Source of the DNA: Dastarcus helophoroides | Lineage: Eukaryota > Arthropoda > Insecta > Coleoptera > Bothrideridae | Direction of reading: 5' to 3' | Length of the DNA stretch: 64,000 bases | NCBI GenBank assembly: GCA_028583605.1 | Contig: CM053331.1 | Coordinates: 9,904,857-9,968,856, forward strand | Shown here: positions 33,541 through 45,801 of the stretch, piece after piece | How the letters are laid out: each line of letters starts with the position of its first letter | How positions within the stretch are numbered: position 1 is the first letter of the stretch | The notes under the pieces: generated by a model | Databases searched by the model: none | What the model was told of the DNA's origin: nothing | Seen by the model: only the letters and a program-made list of their open reading frames with translations | Program-made: the position numbers and the translations under genes

Positions 33541-36120
33541 TATACGAAAGAATACTAAAAATTTTATTTTTTTAAGAATTTTGATTTTTTTAAAATTACT
33601 ATTTCCTTTTTTGTTGTCGAAATTAGCAGTTTAAATTTTAAGTTAAAATTCTGAAAATTATAAATTTGTCTGAAAAATCGAACAAATAGCGACATAGATT
33701 TATAACAAATTTTTTCATGAATGCTTCATCCATTGGACATGTATTTGAAAAGTTCTCTTCTTCGAACCCACTGGTTGTATTCGAAATATAGAAATATATA
33801 TTTTTTAATCGTATGTATGGTGTTATTCTTTGATTGTAATTTTGAGAATAATGGTCTGTTTTTTATAATTATTCTAATAAATAAATTAAATGATATTTAA
33901 CATTACAGTGAAATCTCTCGAACACCTTCGGAACTTCCAAAATATGTCCGTCCAAGGGAAATGTTCGTTCATGAGAAATTGTAATCAATTTTAGTATGAT
34001 TACCGATTATTTAGTTTTATTGAAAATCATCAGAAGTATTTATGGTTTTAACTTGAACAACATTATCATCTTTTAATATTACGTTACTATTGACGTTAAC
34101 AATTTTTTCCATTGTCAACCATATATGTATACAGTGTGTCCCAAAATATAGCATTGAAGATGGATTTCTATTTTATTTGTGGGTTTATGAGAAAAAGTCA
34201 TTTTTTTACAAAAACTGCAAATATTGGGAAGTTAAAAGGACGAATAAGACAAGACAGGACTAATTTCTCCCAAAGTAATTAAAAATGTTCAAAAAAAGTT
34301 TTAATTTTGTTTAGGGTATTGTCACTTAGTAAACGAATAACATTTTTAACATTTATTGAAGAAAGATTATTGAATTGAATCAGATTCCTCCATTTTTCCA
34401 ATTAGTTAACATTTGTTAAATATCTTCTAAATGACAAGAAATAAAAAATTGAAATTTGGTACACATGTGTAACTTCTTTAAGAAGTCAAGAAAAAAATAG
34501 GATTGCTATTTAAAAAAAAATGTCGATGACGTCATATTTTAAATTTGATCCAACATCAAAAAGAGCACAAATTAAAATATAATTTGATGTGTTTGAGCCT
34601 GTTTTCGAAAAAGAAAACTGTCTTTGATTTAAGGATTTATTCCGAGTTACAGATTAGCACTGCATATCGATCAGTGAACAGATGAACCTAAAAGATATCC
34701 ATCTAACAAAAGTAGTGATGCACAAAGCAAGACTTCTTGTCTTGCTGAGCAAGGCAATGAATTGGTTTACTTCTTGTCTTCCCAATTTTTTGCTGGCTTG
34801 ATTCTTGTCCTGCTAGCTAAGGTCTTGTTTTTTTGTTCTTGCTGATTTGTTTGTTTTGCGCATAAGCAACAACAAAACCCAAAACAAAAACCCACCCAAA
34901 ATTTATTTTTAAAAAAATTGAAATTTTTGGAAAAAAATGAAATTACAAAATAATTTAAATTTGAATTTAGACTAGAAATTTCAAGGGAAAAAAGTTGATA
35001 TGTATGTATTTAAAACATTGTTATAACAATAATTTCGTGTTTTTTGTCCTGGAATATCCATCTTGTTCGCAAAATCGGAAGTTCAAATGTCAAGTTATAC
35101 TTAAAATTTCAGTTTTATAACCAAAATTGTCGTCTTTTTAGAAAAAAAACTTAACATCGTTTTAAATAAAGATTCAAAAAATTTTAGATTGCCAGAAAAC
35201 TCTTAATGTTGAAACATTGTATTTGGACATTTTGAACTTTTTCTAATTTATCGAAATCTGATAATTAAATTTAAATTTCTCAGTTTCAATTTTTACTTCA
35301 AAGTCGAATTTCTGGACGCTATACTTAAATTTTAGATTTTGTTTCCAAAAGTGCGATAGTGTGCAGTAAAAATGTTAGTTTCAGAATTTCGAGATAAAAT
35401 TCAAATAGAAAAATTAAAAACCTAAGATTTGTGAAATAAAATGAAAATTTCTAAAAAACTCAAAACGCTTTAGAAACATTTAAAAATGTTAAATCAGAAA
35501 TTTCAGGTTGGAACTAAAAATTTTAATTTTTTGAGAGAAATTCGAGGTTTTTCAAAAAATGTTAACTTCTTTTCAAACTCTAAAATTTTGATTTTAATTC
35601 AGTTCAATGTTTTTACTTAATTTTTTACTTTAGAGTCAATTTTATCAGCTTTAAATTTAAAATTTAGACTTTGTTTCCAAAATTCTTATAAAAGGATGTT
35701 TTTTGAAATTTAAAATGTTTATTGTTTAAACTCTTGAGATTATCATTTAAAGTTTCAATAATAAAACAATGTTGAGCTGAATTTTTTGCCAGAACATTTT
35801 GGAATTAAACTCAAAATATTTTTAAGAAATTAGATTAAATTAAAAATCTTGTGTTTAAAATTCTAATTTTACAAAAAAATTAAAATATCGAAATAAAAAT
35901 TGAAATTGAGAAAATAAAATAAAAAACTTGGAAAAACTTTGAAAATTTTTGAGAAAAACAATGAAAATTTGGGGACAAATTATTTTGTTTTTCTAAATTT
36001 TGGATATTTAATTAATGTCATTTTAAAAAAAGCCTAATACTAACCTTTATCTTTAAATTTTGATGTTTTCTGAAATTTATTACTTGTAAAGAAATTATGT
36101 ATTCAAATGTTTAAAAACGC
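33540..36120. repeat. Degenerate array 6, interrupted
   Basis: Array-like units at 33540-33680 and 34880-36120, with ordinary A+T-rich DNA between. Part of it lies inside the candidate hAT element at 34731-36330. 34131 has tacagtgtgtcccaaaata, a mariner-type terminus without a partner. Confidence 0.45.
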
Positions 36121-36332
36121 TGTTGTAAAGCTTATTTTAAAATAATATTGAAGAAAACAAAAAACCTTGCTTATTGGTAATTTTCTAACAAATCTTACTC
36201 TTGGTCATAGAAGTTCTTGTCTTGTTCTTGCTCACAGATTTCTTGTCTTGCTCTTGCAGCAGAAGCACAACAAGAAAAATAAAACAGGAAAAATAAATTC
36301 GTAAAATACTAAACAAGAGCTGTGCATGGAGG
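34731..36332. mobile_element. Candidate hAT-type element with CTTGT-rich ends
   Basis: It starts tagtgatgcacaaagcaaga with several cttcttgtcttgct words, and ends at about 36332 with aacaagagctgtgcatgg, whose complement resembles the start. Similar gttcttgtcttgttcttgct words flank the right end (36195-36270). Terminal match is weak and no 8-bp duplication was confirmed. Confidence 0.35.
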
Positions 36333-36334
36333 TT

Positions 36335-38590
36335 TAAATTAAAAGTATTCTCTTTGTTTTAACTTAACGACCCCAAAACAAGTTACTGATATAATTCGTC
36401 GAAAAAATTCAACATTTTCAAGATATTAAGGAAATGTTATACTAGATTTTGTTGTATTTATTGTTAAATATAATGAGCTTATGGATCATGCAATAATATG
36501 AATATTTTAACTAAAACTTTAAAAATTTATTGGGTTTGGTTTTTTTTAGTTTAGACGACTTTTTATTTTTTTTATCAATAGGCCAATTAGTAATACATTT
36601 TTCATCGTTATTTATAAGTTTCCAACGTCCAACAAGTTTCTTGGTGCCTCTTCTGTTAAAATTTTCTTGTTTTTACCCAAAAAACCCATCCAACGAAGCG
36701 ATTAACTTACTTAACACGAAAGTTATCCACGCGCGTTCTTTAATTCATCTCATTGTTACCATACATAACACAAATTACCTCAGCAGGATAAGTAGTTTTA
36801 GCGTTTTTCTTGCCCTGATTAAAAACAAAACGGAACAACTGCCGAATATGAACAGTTTTATCAACTTGACATTCCACTTCAAATAAATGACAATTCACAA
36901 AAACTAAATTTACGAAGCAACTAAAATTTCCACCGGATAGGGTAATAAGGCCTCTTTTAAATGGCGTGTCATTTTGACAATAATTCTAATTTGCATATAA
37001 ATATTTTATTTAAATAAAACAGAAATTACTGAGTATCCAACTTAATAAAATATATAAGTTTACTTTTTTTTATCTAAAATGCGAAATATTATTCTTTTTT
37101 GTAAAAACACGAACTAAATCATTATTTATAAATATAGTTCTTATAAAATAAATACTTTTTTATGTCTAAAAAATTAGGACCAGTTTATTCTAAAACGTTG
37201 TAACAAAATCCAAAACAAAAATCAAAATATCCGGATAAATATGTATGATAAATCTTACCTAAGTAAAATAAAAGATGCAAACACCACCACTAATAAACAC
37301 ACCACACAACAAATTCAATCGTTTATTCGACAAACCGGTAAAAGTTCAGAAAACAATTATCGTAACTTTCGAGAGCGCGATCAGCGTTATATGAACGCGA
37401 GCCGGCGAAAGTGCTGAAAATCCGACCGAAAGTCGCGGCGTTTTCAGGATATCTGAAAGCCGTACGCCGAAAGCACATGATAGTAAGACAGGTGAAATAA
37501 TTCAAAATTGGGCATGCGCCTGGGCACATAGCCAAAAAACCAAAACAATGCGAATATGAGAGAACTCCCGAGAATCATCTCCTGCCACAATAGGGGCAAT
37601 AAACAAACTTGTGCCGCGAATTGAAAAACGCTCCGTGACAAATTCTTCTGGTTAAATAGTCCCATTGATTTTCCTATTTGGCTCGCGAGGCACGCACAAT
37701 ATTCATGTTGATTTCTCTCGTTATGCAAATTTACATTGTTTGACTTGCTGAATATTGTGTGTAACTTTATTTATAGTGCTATTATACACTCTAGAAAAAT
37801 GGAAGTTATACTAGCATTGTTTGCAAAAAATATGTATGAATAGGGCAGTAGCTCTAATGTTTTTGCTTAAATTTTCTCTTTGTTTTAATTTAACACTTTT
37901 TAAGCTACAATTTGTTTTTAAAGTCGGTGCAATTTTAACCAGCTTTAGACTAATATTGACATCTTTACTTGAATATGGTGGATGCGCCGGTAACATGAGT
38001 AATTTCACAGTTTGTTCAAATAAGGAGTTTAACTAATGTTATTAATCAGTTACTAGTTTTCAGTTTATCACAATTATTAATTAACATAATTATCTACACT
38101 AAAAAAACTATTTAAAAACTGGAACCAAGACAAAATTCGATGCCATACATGAGTTACCATATGTATTTATGTATAGAATTCCAATCTAGTTGCAAGTGTT
38201 TGTTATTAAGAAATGAATTCTCCGTTGCTGCGTATACTCTTTAAAAATGCTTTGAGATTAAATACTCAGGTGAAAATTTGAAAATTATTCAAAGTTTTAT
38301 CTACACGGTGGCCAAAAATATTTGATTGATTTATATTGTTATTAGTGGGTTGTTTTTCCCAAATGCTTAATAATATGACAATAGCATATAAGCTTTTGGG
38401 TAATCAATTCAAAAGTGTTGCAGCTACAATCAATTTTTATACAGAGGGTCCTAGGTCCTAGGTTCCTCTGGCCGAGGAAGAGAAGGAAGCACATTTAAAA
38501 TATAAAAACACACCAACACAACAAACAGTAATAATTATATAGCAAGCAGGAACAGAACATATTCCAAAATCAGGACCATAAAAGCAGATC
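36335..38590. other. 2.2 kb without a supportable gene; G+C-richer island at 37320-37740
   Basis: 36530-36886 holds a 118-codon open frame with no motif. 37320-37740 is distinctly less A+T-rich (gagagcgcgatcagcgtt, gcgagccggcgaaagtg) and open on the minus strand in two overlapping frames, but no family is recognisable. It could be a promoter, an old exon or a TE piece. The remainder is plain A+T-rich DNA. Confidence 0.35.
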
Positions 38591-38594
38591 ACTG

Positions 38595-39200
38595 GCAATG
38601 ATTCACCAGTGAAAGGGATCATAACCTCTTCAAAGACAGGTATTCTGCACAAATACCACATAAAAATTTCAATAGAGAAAACAAAAACCATGACATATTC
38701 TAAAGATCCGGCGCGATGCAAAATTGAAATTGATGGAAGCAGCATAGAACAAGTAATGAATTTTAAATATCCAGGAACAGAGCCACCATGATCCGACGCA
38801 AGAGCTAAGAACTCAAATAAACAAAGCAGCTGTTACAGCAAGAGGCCTAAAATATGTCATAAGAAACGAATGGATAGCAAAGTGAGAATGTATAAGACAT
38901 GCGTGCGACCTATACTGACGGCTGAGATCAGCAGAAATGAAAACGCTTAAAGCAATCACCAAAAAAATACTTAGAGACAGAGTTAGGAAGATGAAATCAG
39001 AAGAAGGAGGGATCGATGTGGTAAGATGGAGCAGGTAAAGAAGACGCCAATGGTATGACCACATGAGGAGAATGGAAGAAGACCAAGTTGTTCAAAGGGC
39101 CCCCCTGGAGAACACGCCCACAAGACGTAGGCCAAAGGAAAACCACCGAAGATATGGAAAGACAGCTGGCAATCCACATTTCAAGAAAGCCAAAATCCCT
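38595..39200 (+). pseudogene. LINE endonuclease-reverse transcriptase, C-terminal relic
   Basis: The plus strand reads HIKISIEKTKTMTYSKDP, ARCKIEIDGSSIEQVMNFKY (the end of the RT palm with its INxxKTK and FKYLG-type phrases), then in shifting frames LRTQINKAA and the tail RRRQWYDHMRRMEEDQVVQR and WKDSWQSTFQE. The tail motif (W..H..RM...R..........GRR..GRP..RW.D.W) closes the endonuclease-RT proteins of a common insect LINE group. The YADD box and everything before it are missing, and there are several stops and frameshifts. Confidence 0.75.
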
Positions 39201-39299
39201 GAATTCGAAGGAAAACAGACCAATAGGTCTTCAAAAATAAGAAAAAGGAAAAGAATTGCCCTAAAAATATTTGTAATTTTGAGGGTTTCATAAAAAAAA

Positions 39300-39935
39300 C
39301 AAATAATTTGCCTAAATTTTGAAATACTCCAATCGTAGATAATGTTAAGACCACTTTAATGATGCACAATAACAATTACTGCAAATTTCGTGAACTCTTT
39401 TAAATGCTTCTAATTTCGGAACATACGGCTAACAGATGATCTTTTAATACCAAACTTTTTTAAAATAACTTGTGGATTTTTGTCAAAGCATAACAAATTA
39501 ACTGAACTTTGCACATTTTACGAAATAATTTCAATATTTTCTTGCACTTTTACAGATTTTTTTAACAACTTCTTTTGTATGCTCTCCGGTTATCTCCATT
39601 GTTATATTTATTTTTTCTACCAAACGAAACACGGATATTATATATCAACTTTGTTGCGAAATTATATAACAATTTTTCTAGCTTTAATCTCTTTTTCATC
39701 CAAAAATGCTTTGGTTAAAATTCTATCGCACTCGTTCTCTGAAATATTAGAACATTTAAATCAATCTTAACATGGCAATAAAATTATTGCTACGGGCTTA
39801 TCGGTTCGAATTGATTACACGTGATGGATTATACCCACTTTATTACTGAGCTCAACTTGGATCACCACAATTACAATGACAATTAACTCACTTATTATTG
39901 ACTTCTACTAACTCACTAATTACACTGATTCTAAC
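39300..39935. other. No gene seen
   Basis: The open frame 39480-39770 is F/L/Y-rich and motif-free. 39790-39935 may be the transcribed leader of the promoter block at 39930-40046 (minus), with AATAAA on the minus strand near 39843. Confidence 0.3.
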
Positions 39936-40046
39936 TGACTGACTCGAGAGAAACTGACCGCCTTTTATAGTTTTGGCCCCCGGCTTCTAGAGCTTTTCGG
40001 CAGATAAGGCTTATCGTTCCCGAAATTTCTGGAAGGCTTATCTGCC
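39930..40046 (-). promoter_or_regulatory. Promoter-like block: perfect heat-shock element, GATA sites, TATA box, Inr
   Basis: 40017-40034 reads TTCccGAAatTTCtgGAA, four alternating perfect HSF pentamers. It lies between inverted GATA-type sites, GGCAGATAAG (39999-40008) and CTTATCTGCC (40037-40046). A weaker TTCtaGAgctTTTC lies at 39984-39997. On the minus strand TATAAAAGG follows at 39969-39961, and TCAGTC, an arthropod initiator, stands 30 bases further on. Spacing is right for a pol II core promoter. No ORF follows; an LTR or a lost heat-inducible gene are the two explanations. The minus-strand AATAAA about 90 bases downstream of the initiator favours a solo LTR. Confidence 0.5.
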
Positions 40047-40049
40047 ATT

Positions 40050-41060
40050 TGTTTCGTTATCGCGGCCGCTTTCCTCTTATCAGATCCTTCTAAAAACCTT
40101 TTTTTATTTACTAAATTATACAATTCTATTCTAAATTCTATTCCATCTATTTACATTGCGTTACATTATTATTTGATAATTGACATTTTCAACCCTCACT
40201 TCGTGGAATTCTTTAATATTCATGACTATTAAACTTGAATAACGATCAAAAAGCAACATACATTAAAAATTCCGTAATATTTCAAGACAAATTAAAATTA
40301 AAATATTTTTTGAGCGGAATATTGTTAGACCTTATATTCTGCAATACTTTGATCATTTCAGCTTTTTTGCATCTCTAATAGTTTCCGAGTTCCCTGTCGT
40401 GGAAATCAAATTTGGTTCAACCTGTATAAGAACTTACTTTTAAAATTTCAATATTTTAATTATTATTTTTTTATTGTTATTTTTGTTTTTGATAGAAGAA
40501 AGATCATGTCCACTGTAATCTGGATAAAGTCTTTTCAACAAACGATCACAAGACATATCCTTTCTTCATTTCATTAATCAAAAGTTGGTGGTAAATTTTC
40601 GTTCCCCTGTAAGGAAAAAAATACAAAAGCCCCTAAATGAAAATCGATCTGTTTTTAACAATTTTACCAAAAAATGTTGGACAAAAATTCAAAATTAGCC
40701 AAAACGATGAAAGGAATAAATAAATTAATAAATAAATAAAAAATCAGTATCAGTACTAAGGGCGTAGCTATGATGGGGTAGGTTCTGATATGTACCACCC
40801 CTTGTCCATTGCCGTGGAGTAAAATTATTTATTTAGACTAAAATTTTATTCGATACTTCAAACCCTTGTTTAGAAATAAATATTTCTTCCTAAAATGTTA
40901 ATTTTTTCTTAAAATTTCGGCTAATTTCTCAAAAATTCGTCCTTTCTTACACTATTCTAATTTCAAATTTTTGCTTTTTGAGGTCATCTGGAATTTTTTC
41001 AAATTTCACGTTTTTCTAAAAATTTGTCTTCTCCTAATCTTCGTCAAAATTCAGCTTTTA
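40050..41060. other. 1 kb without a gene
   Basis: A+T-rich. 40850-41060 drifts into short array-like tttctcaaaaattcg units and is the target of the Gypsy insertion (ACCA at 41060-41063). Confidence 0.4.
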
Positions 41061-41063
41061 CCA

Positions 41064-41229
41064 TGTAGGCAGATTTACAACTATTTCAAATTTGGCGCCA
41101 GCGGGCGGAAGAGTCCACTCTCGGCAGAGGTATGTCAGAGGTGTAAGAGTGTTGTTGTAGAAGAGTAAGAAATAAATCGTTTTTGATTAAAATAAACTTT
41201 TCATTTAATTATTGGCGGGCCCTCTTACA
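41064..41229 (+). repeat. 5' LTR of Gypsy element
   Basis: TGTAGGC...CTCTTACA, unusually short for Gypsy at 166 bp. Has AATAAA at about 41171 for 3' end formation. No clear TATA box upstream of it within the LTR. Confidence 0.95.
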
Positions 41230-41357
41230 GTTCAGGTGTGGGGTTACAGCGGGGTAACGGGTCTTAGTGTTTAAATAAGTCAGACCACCCTCGCTGAACA
41301 GTTTTTCCCGTTTGTGAGGTTACGTTTCCGTGGTCGCGCCAACGAATTACCGACAAG

Positions 41358-44300
41358 ATGAGTGAAGAACAAAAGGAATCGACCCATATTAACTTCTCCG
41401 TGGAAGATATTGTACAAACTACGGTACGAGCTTTGATGCTCCATGAAGAAGCTCGCCGTCAGCCATCTCCTATGCCGTCAACTTCTCGACAACCTCTGCA
41501 ATACAAAAATAGTGAAATAGCCGCTCTGCTACCCGAATTCAACGGATTTGTGGACGACGTGAAAGGCTGGCTCGACAGAATCGATGCGGTCCAAAGTACG
41601 TATGCCGTACCAGACGAACTAATAAAGTTAATTTCAGTGGGTAAACTACAAGGGGAAGCAAAGAAATGGTATCAGTCAAAAGTTGAGTTCATATCTATGC
41701 CATGGACAGAATTTAAGTACCAAATTAAGGCTATGTTCCGAAGAAGAATAAATAAGGTCGAAGCTGTCAGGCAGTTCGAGAAAAGAAGTTGGCAACGAAA
41801 CGAAGATTTCACGAAATATTACGCAGACAAGGTCCAATTGGGATACAAAGCGGAGTTACCAGAAGAAGACATTTTAGAGTATCTAATCGATGGAATTGAC
41901 AATGTGATGTTGCAGAACTTCGCGAGGATGAATAATCCTAATGCATTGAGTGATATCCTAGATGTCATGAAGGATGTTAAAAATGAAGGGAGGCCTACCC
42001 CAAAGACCGATGTGCCGACTCCCACCAGAAGGCCCCCACAACAAGAAAATAAAAGGGAATTCCGATGCTACAATTGTAATGGCACTGGACACTTAGCCAA
42101 TAAATGCACGAAACCTAAGAGAAACCCAGGGTCATGCTTCAAATGTGGATCAAGCGACCATCAGATACGAAACTGTACTAAGAACAATGGTCGAGATGAG
42201 AAGAAGGTCAATGTAGTGGACGCCTCTAAGAAACCAGAAGTAATGCCAGAGCTAAACCAAACAACAGAACGAGAAGTAAATGTAGCCAAAATAACTGTCA
42301 GTTCAATAGAAAGCGATGGAACTCAGTGCAAGTATGTACTTGACTCTTTAGTAGATACAGGTAGCAAAATCAGTTTTATTAAAAGTAAATATGTTCATGA
42401 ATATAACTTCAATATGCCCATTTGTGATGATGACAAATTTTCTGGTGTTAACAATTCCAAACTTCACATATTGGGGATTTTTTCAACAACAATACTTATT
42501 AATGACAAAAAAGAAATTAAAGTCAAACTTTATGTGGTCCCGAATGAGACAATGAGTTATGGATGTGTCTTAGGTACCGATGTAATTGTTCCATGCTCTT
42601 TCGAATTTAGAGACAGTGTAAATCTAGAAAGTAATTTTATGTCTGAAATATTACATGTTAATTTCGAAAATATCAATCCCTGTGTAACAGATAGCCTAAA
42701 TATTAATGAACGTTTAGATCATGTGACTTGCAACCATCTAAAATCTATGTTTACTGAACTTTATGAAAACAACTACTCCAACAATTATGATAATAGCTAC
42801 GAAATGACAATTCAATTGAAGCACGATCAACCCATTTTCTTTCGACCAAGGCGTTTATCGTTTCATGAAAAAGAACAACTACAAAATATACTGGATGATT
42901 TGTTAAGCAAGGATATTATTAGAGCAAGCAGCTCACCGTATGCAAGCAAAATCGTATTAATCAAAAAAAAGAATGGTGAATTGCGACTGTGTATAGATTA
43001 TCGAGAAATTAACAAAATTACAATTCGTGACAACTTTCCGACTCCATTAATCGACGATAATTTAGATCTGTTGAAAAATAAAAAGTATTTTAGTACATTA
43101 GATTTAAAAAATGGGTTCCACCATATTAAAGTTGCGGAACCTAGTGTAAAATACACCTCTTTTATAACTCCTTTAGGCCAATTTGAATATATTAGAATGC
43201 CGTTTGGCCTAACTAATGCTCCAAGGGTATTTCAACGGTATTTGTACAACATTTTTTCGGATCTTTTAAAATCACACAAAGTCATTCTATACATGGACGA
43301 CATTCTAGTCGCCACAGAAACCCTAGAAGAACATTTTGATATTTTGGAAAACATTTTCCGTATTGCGGCCGAGCGAAGCTTGAAGTTCCGATTAGATAAA
43401 TGCTTTTTCTTGTATTACGAAATCACTTACCTTGGTTACCTAATAAACTTTGATGGCATTAAGCCTAATCCAGCCAATATTGAATCAGTAAAGAATTATC
43501 CTATACCTACCTGTTCAAAAGAAGTTCAAAGATTTTTAGGATTAGCTAGTTATTTTCGTAGATTTATCTCGTCATTTTCACTTAAAGCTAAGCCTCTCTA
43601 TGATTTAATTAAAAAGGATGCACAAATTAAATTCGGGGAAGAAGAACTAATGTCATTTGAAACCCTTAAAGATTCTCTTGTGAATGCCCCTTTGTTGGCA
43701 ATATATTCGCCTATTTTAGAAACCGAAATACATTGCGACGCTTGCGCAAAAGGATTTGGAGCTATCCTGCTGCAAAAGCAAAAAGATGGTAAGTTTAAAC
43801 CTGTCCGCTATCTGAGTAAACGAACTACTGATGGTGAAGCAAAATTACATAGCTATGAACTAGAAATGTTAGCAGTCGTTTATGCTCTTGAAAAATTTCA
43901 TACGTATGTACACGGATTAAAGTTTAAAATCGTCACCGACTGCAATGCTATTAAAATGGCTTTAAATAAAAAAGATATTAATCCGCGTATTACCAGATGG
44001 GCCCTCATCTTAGAAAATTACGATTATACAATTGAACATCGCCCAAATCATCGAATGGCCCACGTAGATGCCCTTAGCCGGTGTAATGGCATCATGATTC
44101 TCGAAGAAAATACATTTAAACAAAATTTATCGATTGCACAAAATTTGGATAGCACTATTAAAGAATTAAAATCAGAATTGGAAACAAAAAATAGCAAACA
44201 TTTTGAACTTAGACATGGTCTTGTATACAGAAAGAGAAAAAATAATCTGTTATTTTATGTGCCGAAATTAATGGAAAAAAATATTTTGATCATGTGTCAT

Positions 44301-45320
44301 GATAATCTTGGTCATGTCGGTGGTGATAAAACTGCTGAATATCTTAGTAGATCTTATTGGTTTCCGGATTTCAGGCAAAAAATAAAAGATCACATAAAAA
44401 ATTGCATAAAATGTATTACGTTTTCTCCCCCTACAGGTAAACCCGAAGGAAATTTACATAATATCGATAAAGGTAACAAACCATTCGCGACTATTCATAT
44501 AGACCATTATGGTCCTCTGGAAAAAACTTCCGGTGGTAAAAGATACATATTCGAAATAATAGACGGATTTACCAAATTTGTTACTTTATTTGCGGTCAAG
44601 TCAACAAAAACTTGTTAAGTCATTAACTCTTTAAAGACATATTTCCGGTTCTATAGTATTCCAAAGCGCATAGTCTCAGATCGTGGTTCATGTTTTAAGT
44701 CAGGAGACTTCCAAAATTTCATTAATGAATATAATATAATCCATACTTTGATCGCCACCAATACCCCAGAAGCAAACGGTCAAATCAAGAGAATAAACCG
44801 AGATTTAACACCGATGTTGTCAAAACTAAGTGAATTATCCGCGAAATGGGATAAAGTAATTCCTGATGTCGAATTCGCAATCAATAATTCCTTTTGTCGA
44901 TCTATAGCGACTTCTCCATCAAAACTTCTATTCGGAGTCAATCAACGCGATAAGAATGACGCGTTACGAGCATCTCTGGAAATTGATGAGGAAAGGGAAA
45001 ATTTTGAGGAGGTGCGACATGAAGCTCGAAAAGCGAATGCAAAGGTCCAAGAATATAACAAAAAATATTACGATAAGAAGCATAAACTTCCTCATAAGTA
45101 TCAAGTTGATGATTATGTCATGATTAAAAATGTTGATGTTACTACTGGAATCAATAAGAAACTGATTCCAAGATATCGTGGACCTTATCAGGTTGTAAAA
45201 TGTCTTGAAAATGATAGATACGTGGTTAGAGATATTGATGGCTTCCAGGTCACCCAAATACCTTTTGAAGGGGTTTGCAGCCCTCACAATATGAAATTAT
45301 GGCTATCTGCTGAAATGTAG
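41358..45320 (+). pseudogene. gag-pol: gag-pol polyprotein, one frame, one internal stop
   Basis: ATG at 41358. Gag fills about residues 1-230, then two CCHC knuckles (CYNCNGTGHLANKC at 237, CFKCGSSDHQIRNC at 260). Protease SLVDTGSKISFI lies at about 330; RT has LRLCIDYREINK at 541 and the catalytic YMDD at 645; RNase H (IHCDACAKGFGA) at 791. The integrase zinc site (H...H...C..C) begins at about 982. Integrase Asp 1 is at 44502 (HIDHYGP). TAA at 44616-44618 interrupts between Asp 1 and Asp 2 (VSDRG, 44679). The frame then continues without shift to TAG at 45318-45320. At the position of the catalytic Glu (QVER in the family) this copy has Lys (QIKR, codon 44787). So two lesions sit in the integrase core, while gag, PR, RT and RNase H look intact. 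Such a copy might make reverse-transcribable RNA but not a working integrase. Confidence 0.93.
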
Positions 45321-45332
45321 ATTTAAGTATTT

Positions 45333-45600
45333 TATGATGTTATGTTATGTTCCGTTTTCGTATCTTATGTCTACTTATGTACTTACGGATTATGTTATGA
45401 ACCTTATGAATTCTGTTATGTACCTTACGATTAGGTTATGTGCTAGGATCTTACGATAAGTCCTTTATGTCCATTAAGTATTTATGTTATGTAACTTATG
45501 AATGTACTTATGTACCTTATGATTACCTTATGTTCCTTATGTTTATGTTCTTATGTTTATGTTTCGGTTACTTACCCGATTATGTACTTATGATTGTGGC
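45333..45600 (+). repeat. TTATGT-rich low-complexity 3' untranslated stretch of Gypsy element
   Basis: Between the stop and the 3' LTR, TTATGT/CTTATG words recur more than twenty times (gttatgttatgttcc, cttatgtacttacgg and so on) without a fixed period. It is not array-like elsewhere in the window, so it belongs to the element. Confidence 0.7.
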
Positions 45601-45631
45601 GAGGACGCCACCAAGGTCAGATTGGCCGAGT

Positions 45632-45797
45632 TGTAGGCAGATTTACAACTATTTCAAATTTGGCGCCAGCGCGCAGAAGAGTCCACTCTCGGCAGAGGTA
45701 TGTCAGGGGTGTAAGAGTGTTGTGGTAGAAGAGTAAGAAATAAATCGTTTTTGATTAAAATAAACTTTTCATTTAATTATTGGCGGGCCCTCTTACA
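45632..45797 (+). repeat. 3' LTR of Gypsy element
   Basis: 166 bp, 4 substitutions from the 5' LTR. The sequence just upstream (gtcagattggccgagt) is only weakly purine-rich, so the polypurine tract is not obvious. Confidence 0.95.
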
Positions 45798-45801
45798 ACC
45801 A

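Larger units (their letters stand above)
41064..45797 (+). mobile_element. Ty3/Gypsy LTR retrotransposon, nearly complete
   Basis: 166-bp LTRs at 41064-41229 and 45632-45797, starting TGTAGGC and ending CTCTTACA, with 4 differences (97.6% identity), so a fairly young insertion. A 4-bp target duplication, ACCA, lies at 41060-41063 and 45798-45801. One gag-pol frame fills 41358-45320; there is no env. The order PR-RT-RNase H-integrase defines Ty3/Gypsy. I could not match the primer-binding site after 41229 to a tRNA. Insertion was into a degenerate T-rich array, whose sequence resumes at 45802. Confidence 0.95.

Noticed and set aside
36530..36886. 118-codon open frame, hydrophobic start
   Set aside because: No motif, A+T-driven composition (F, L, I, N), no homolog I can name and no start context.
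41230..41357. Primer-binding site of the Gypsy element
   Set aside because: tggggttacagcggggt after the LTR could be one, but I could not match it to a particular tRNA 3' end, so it is not called.
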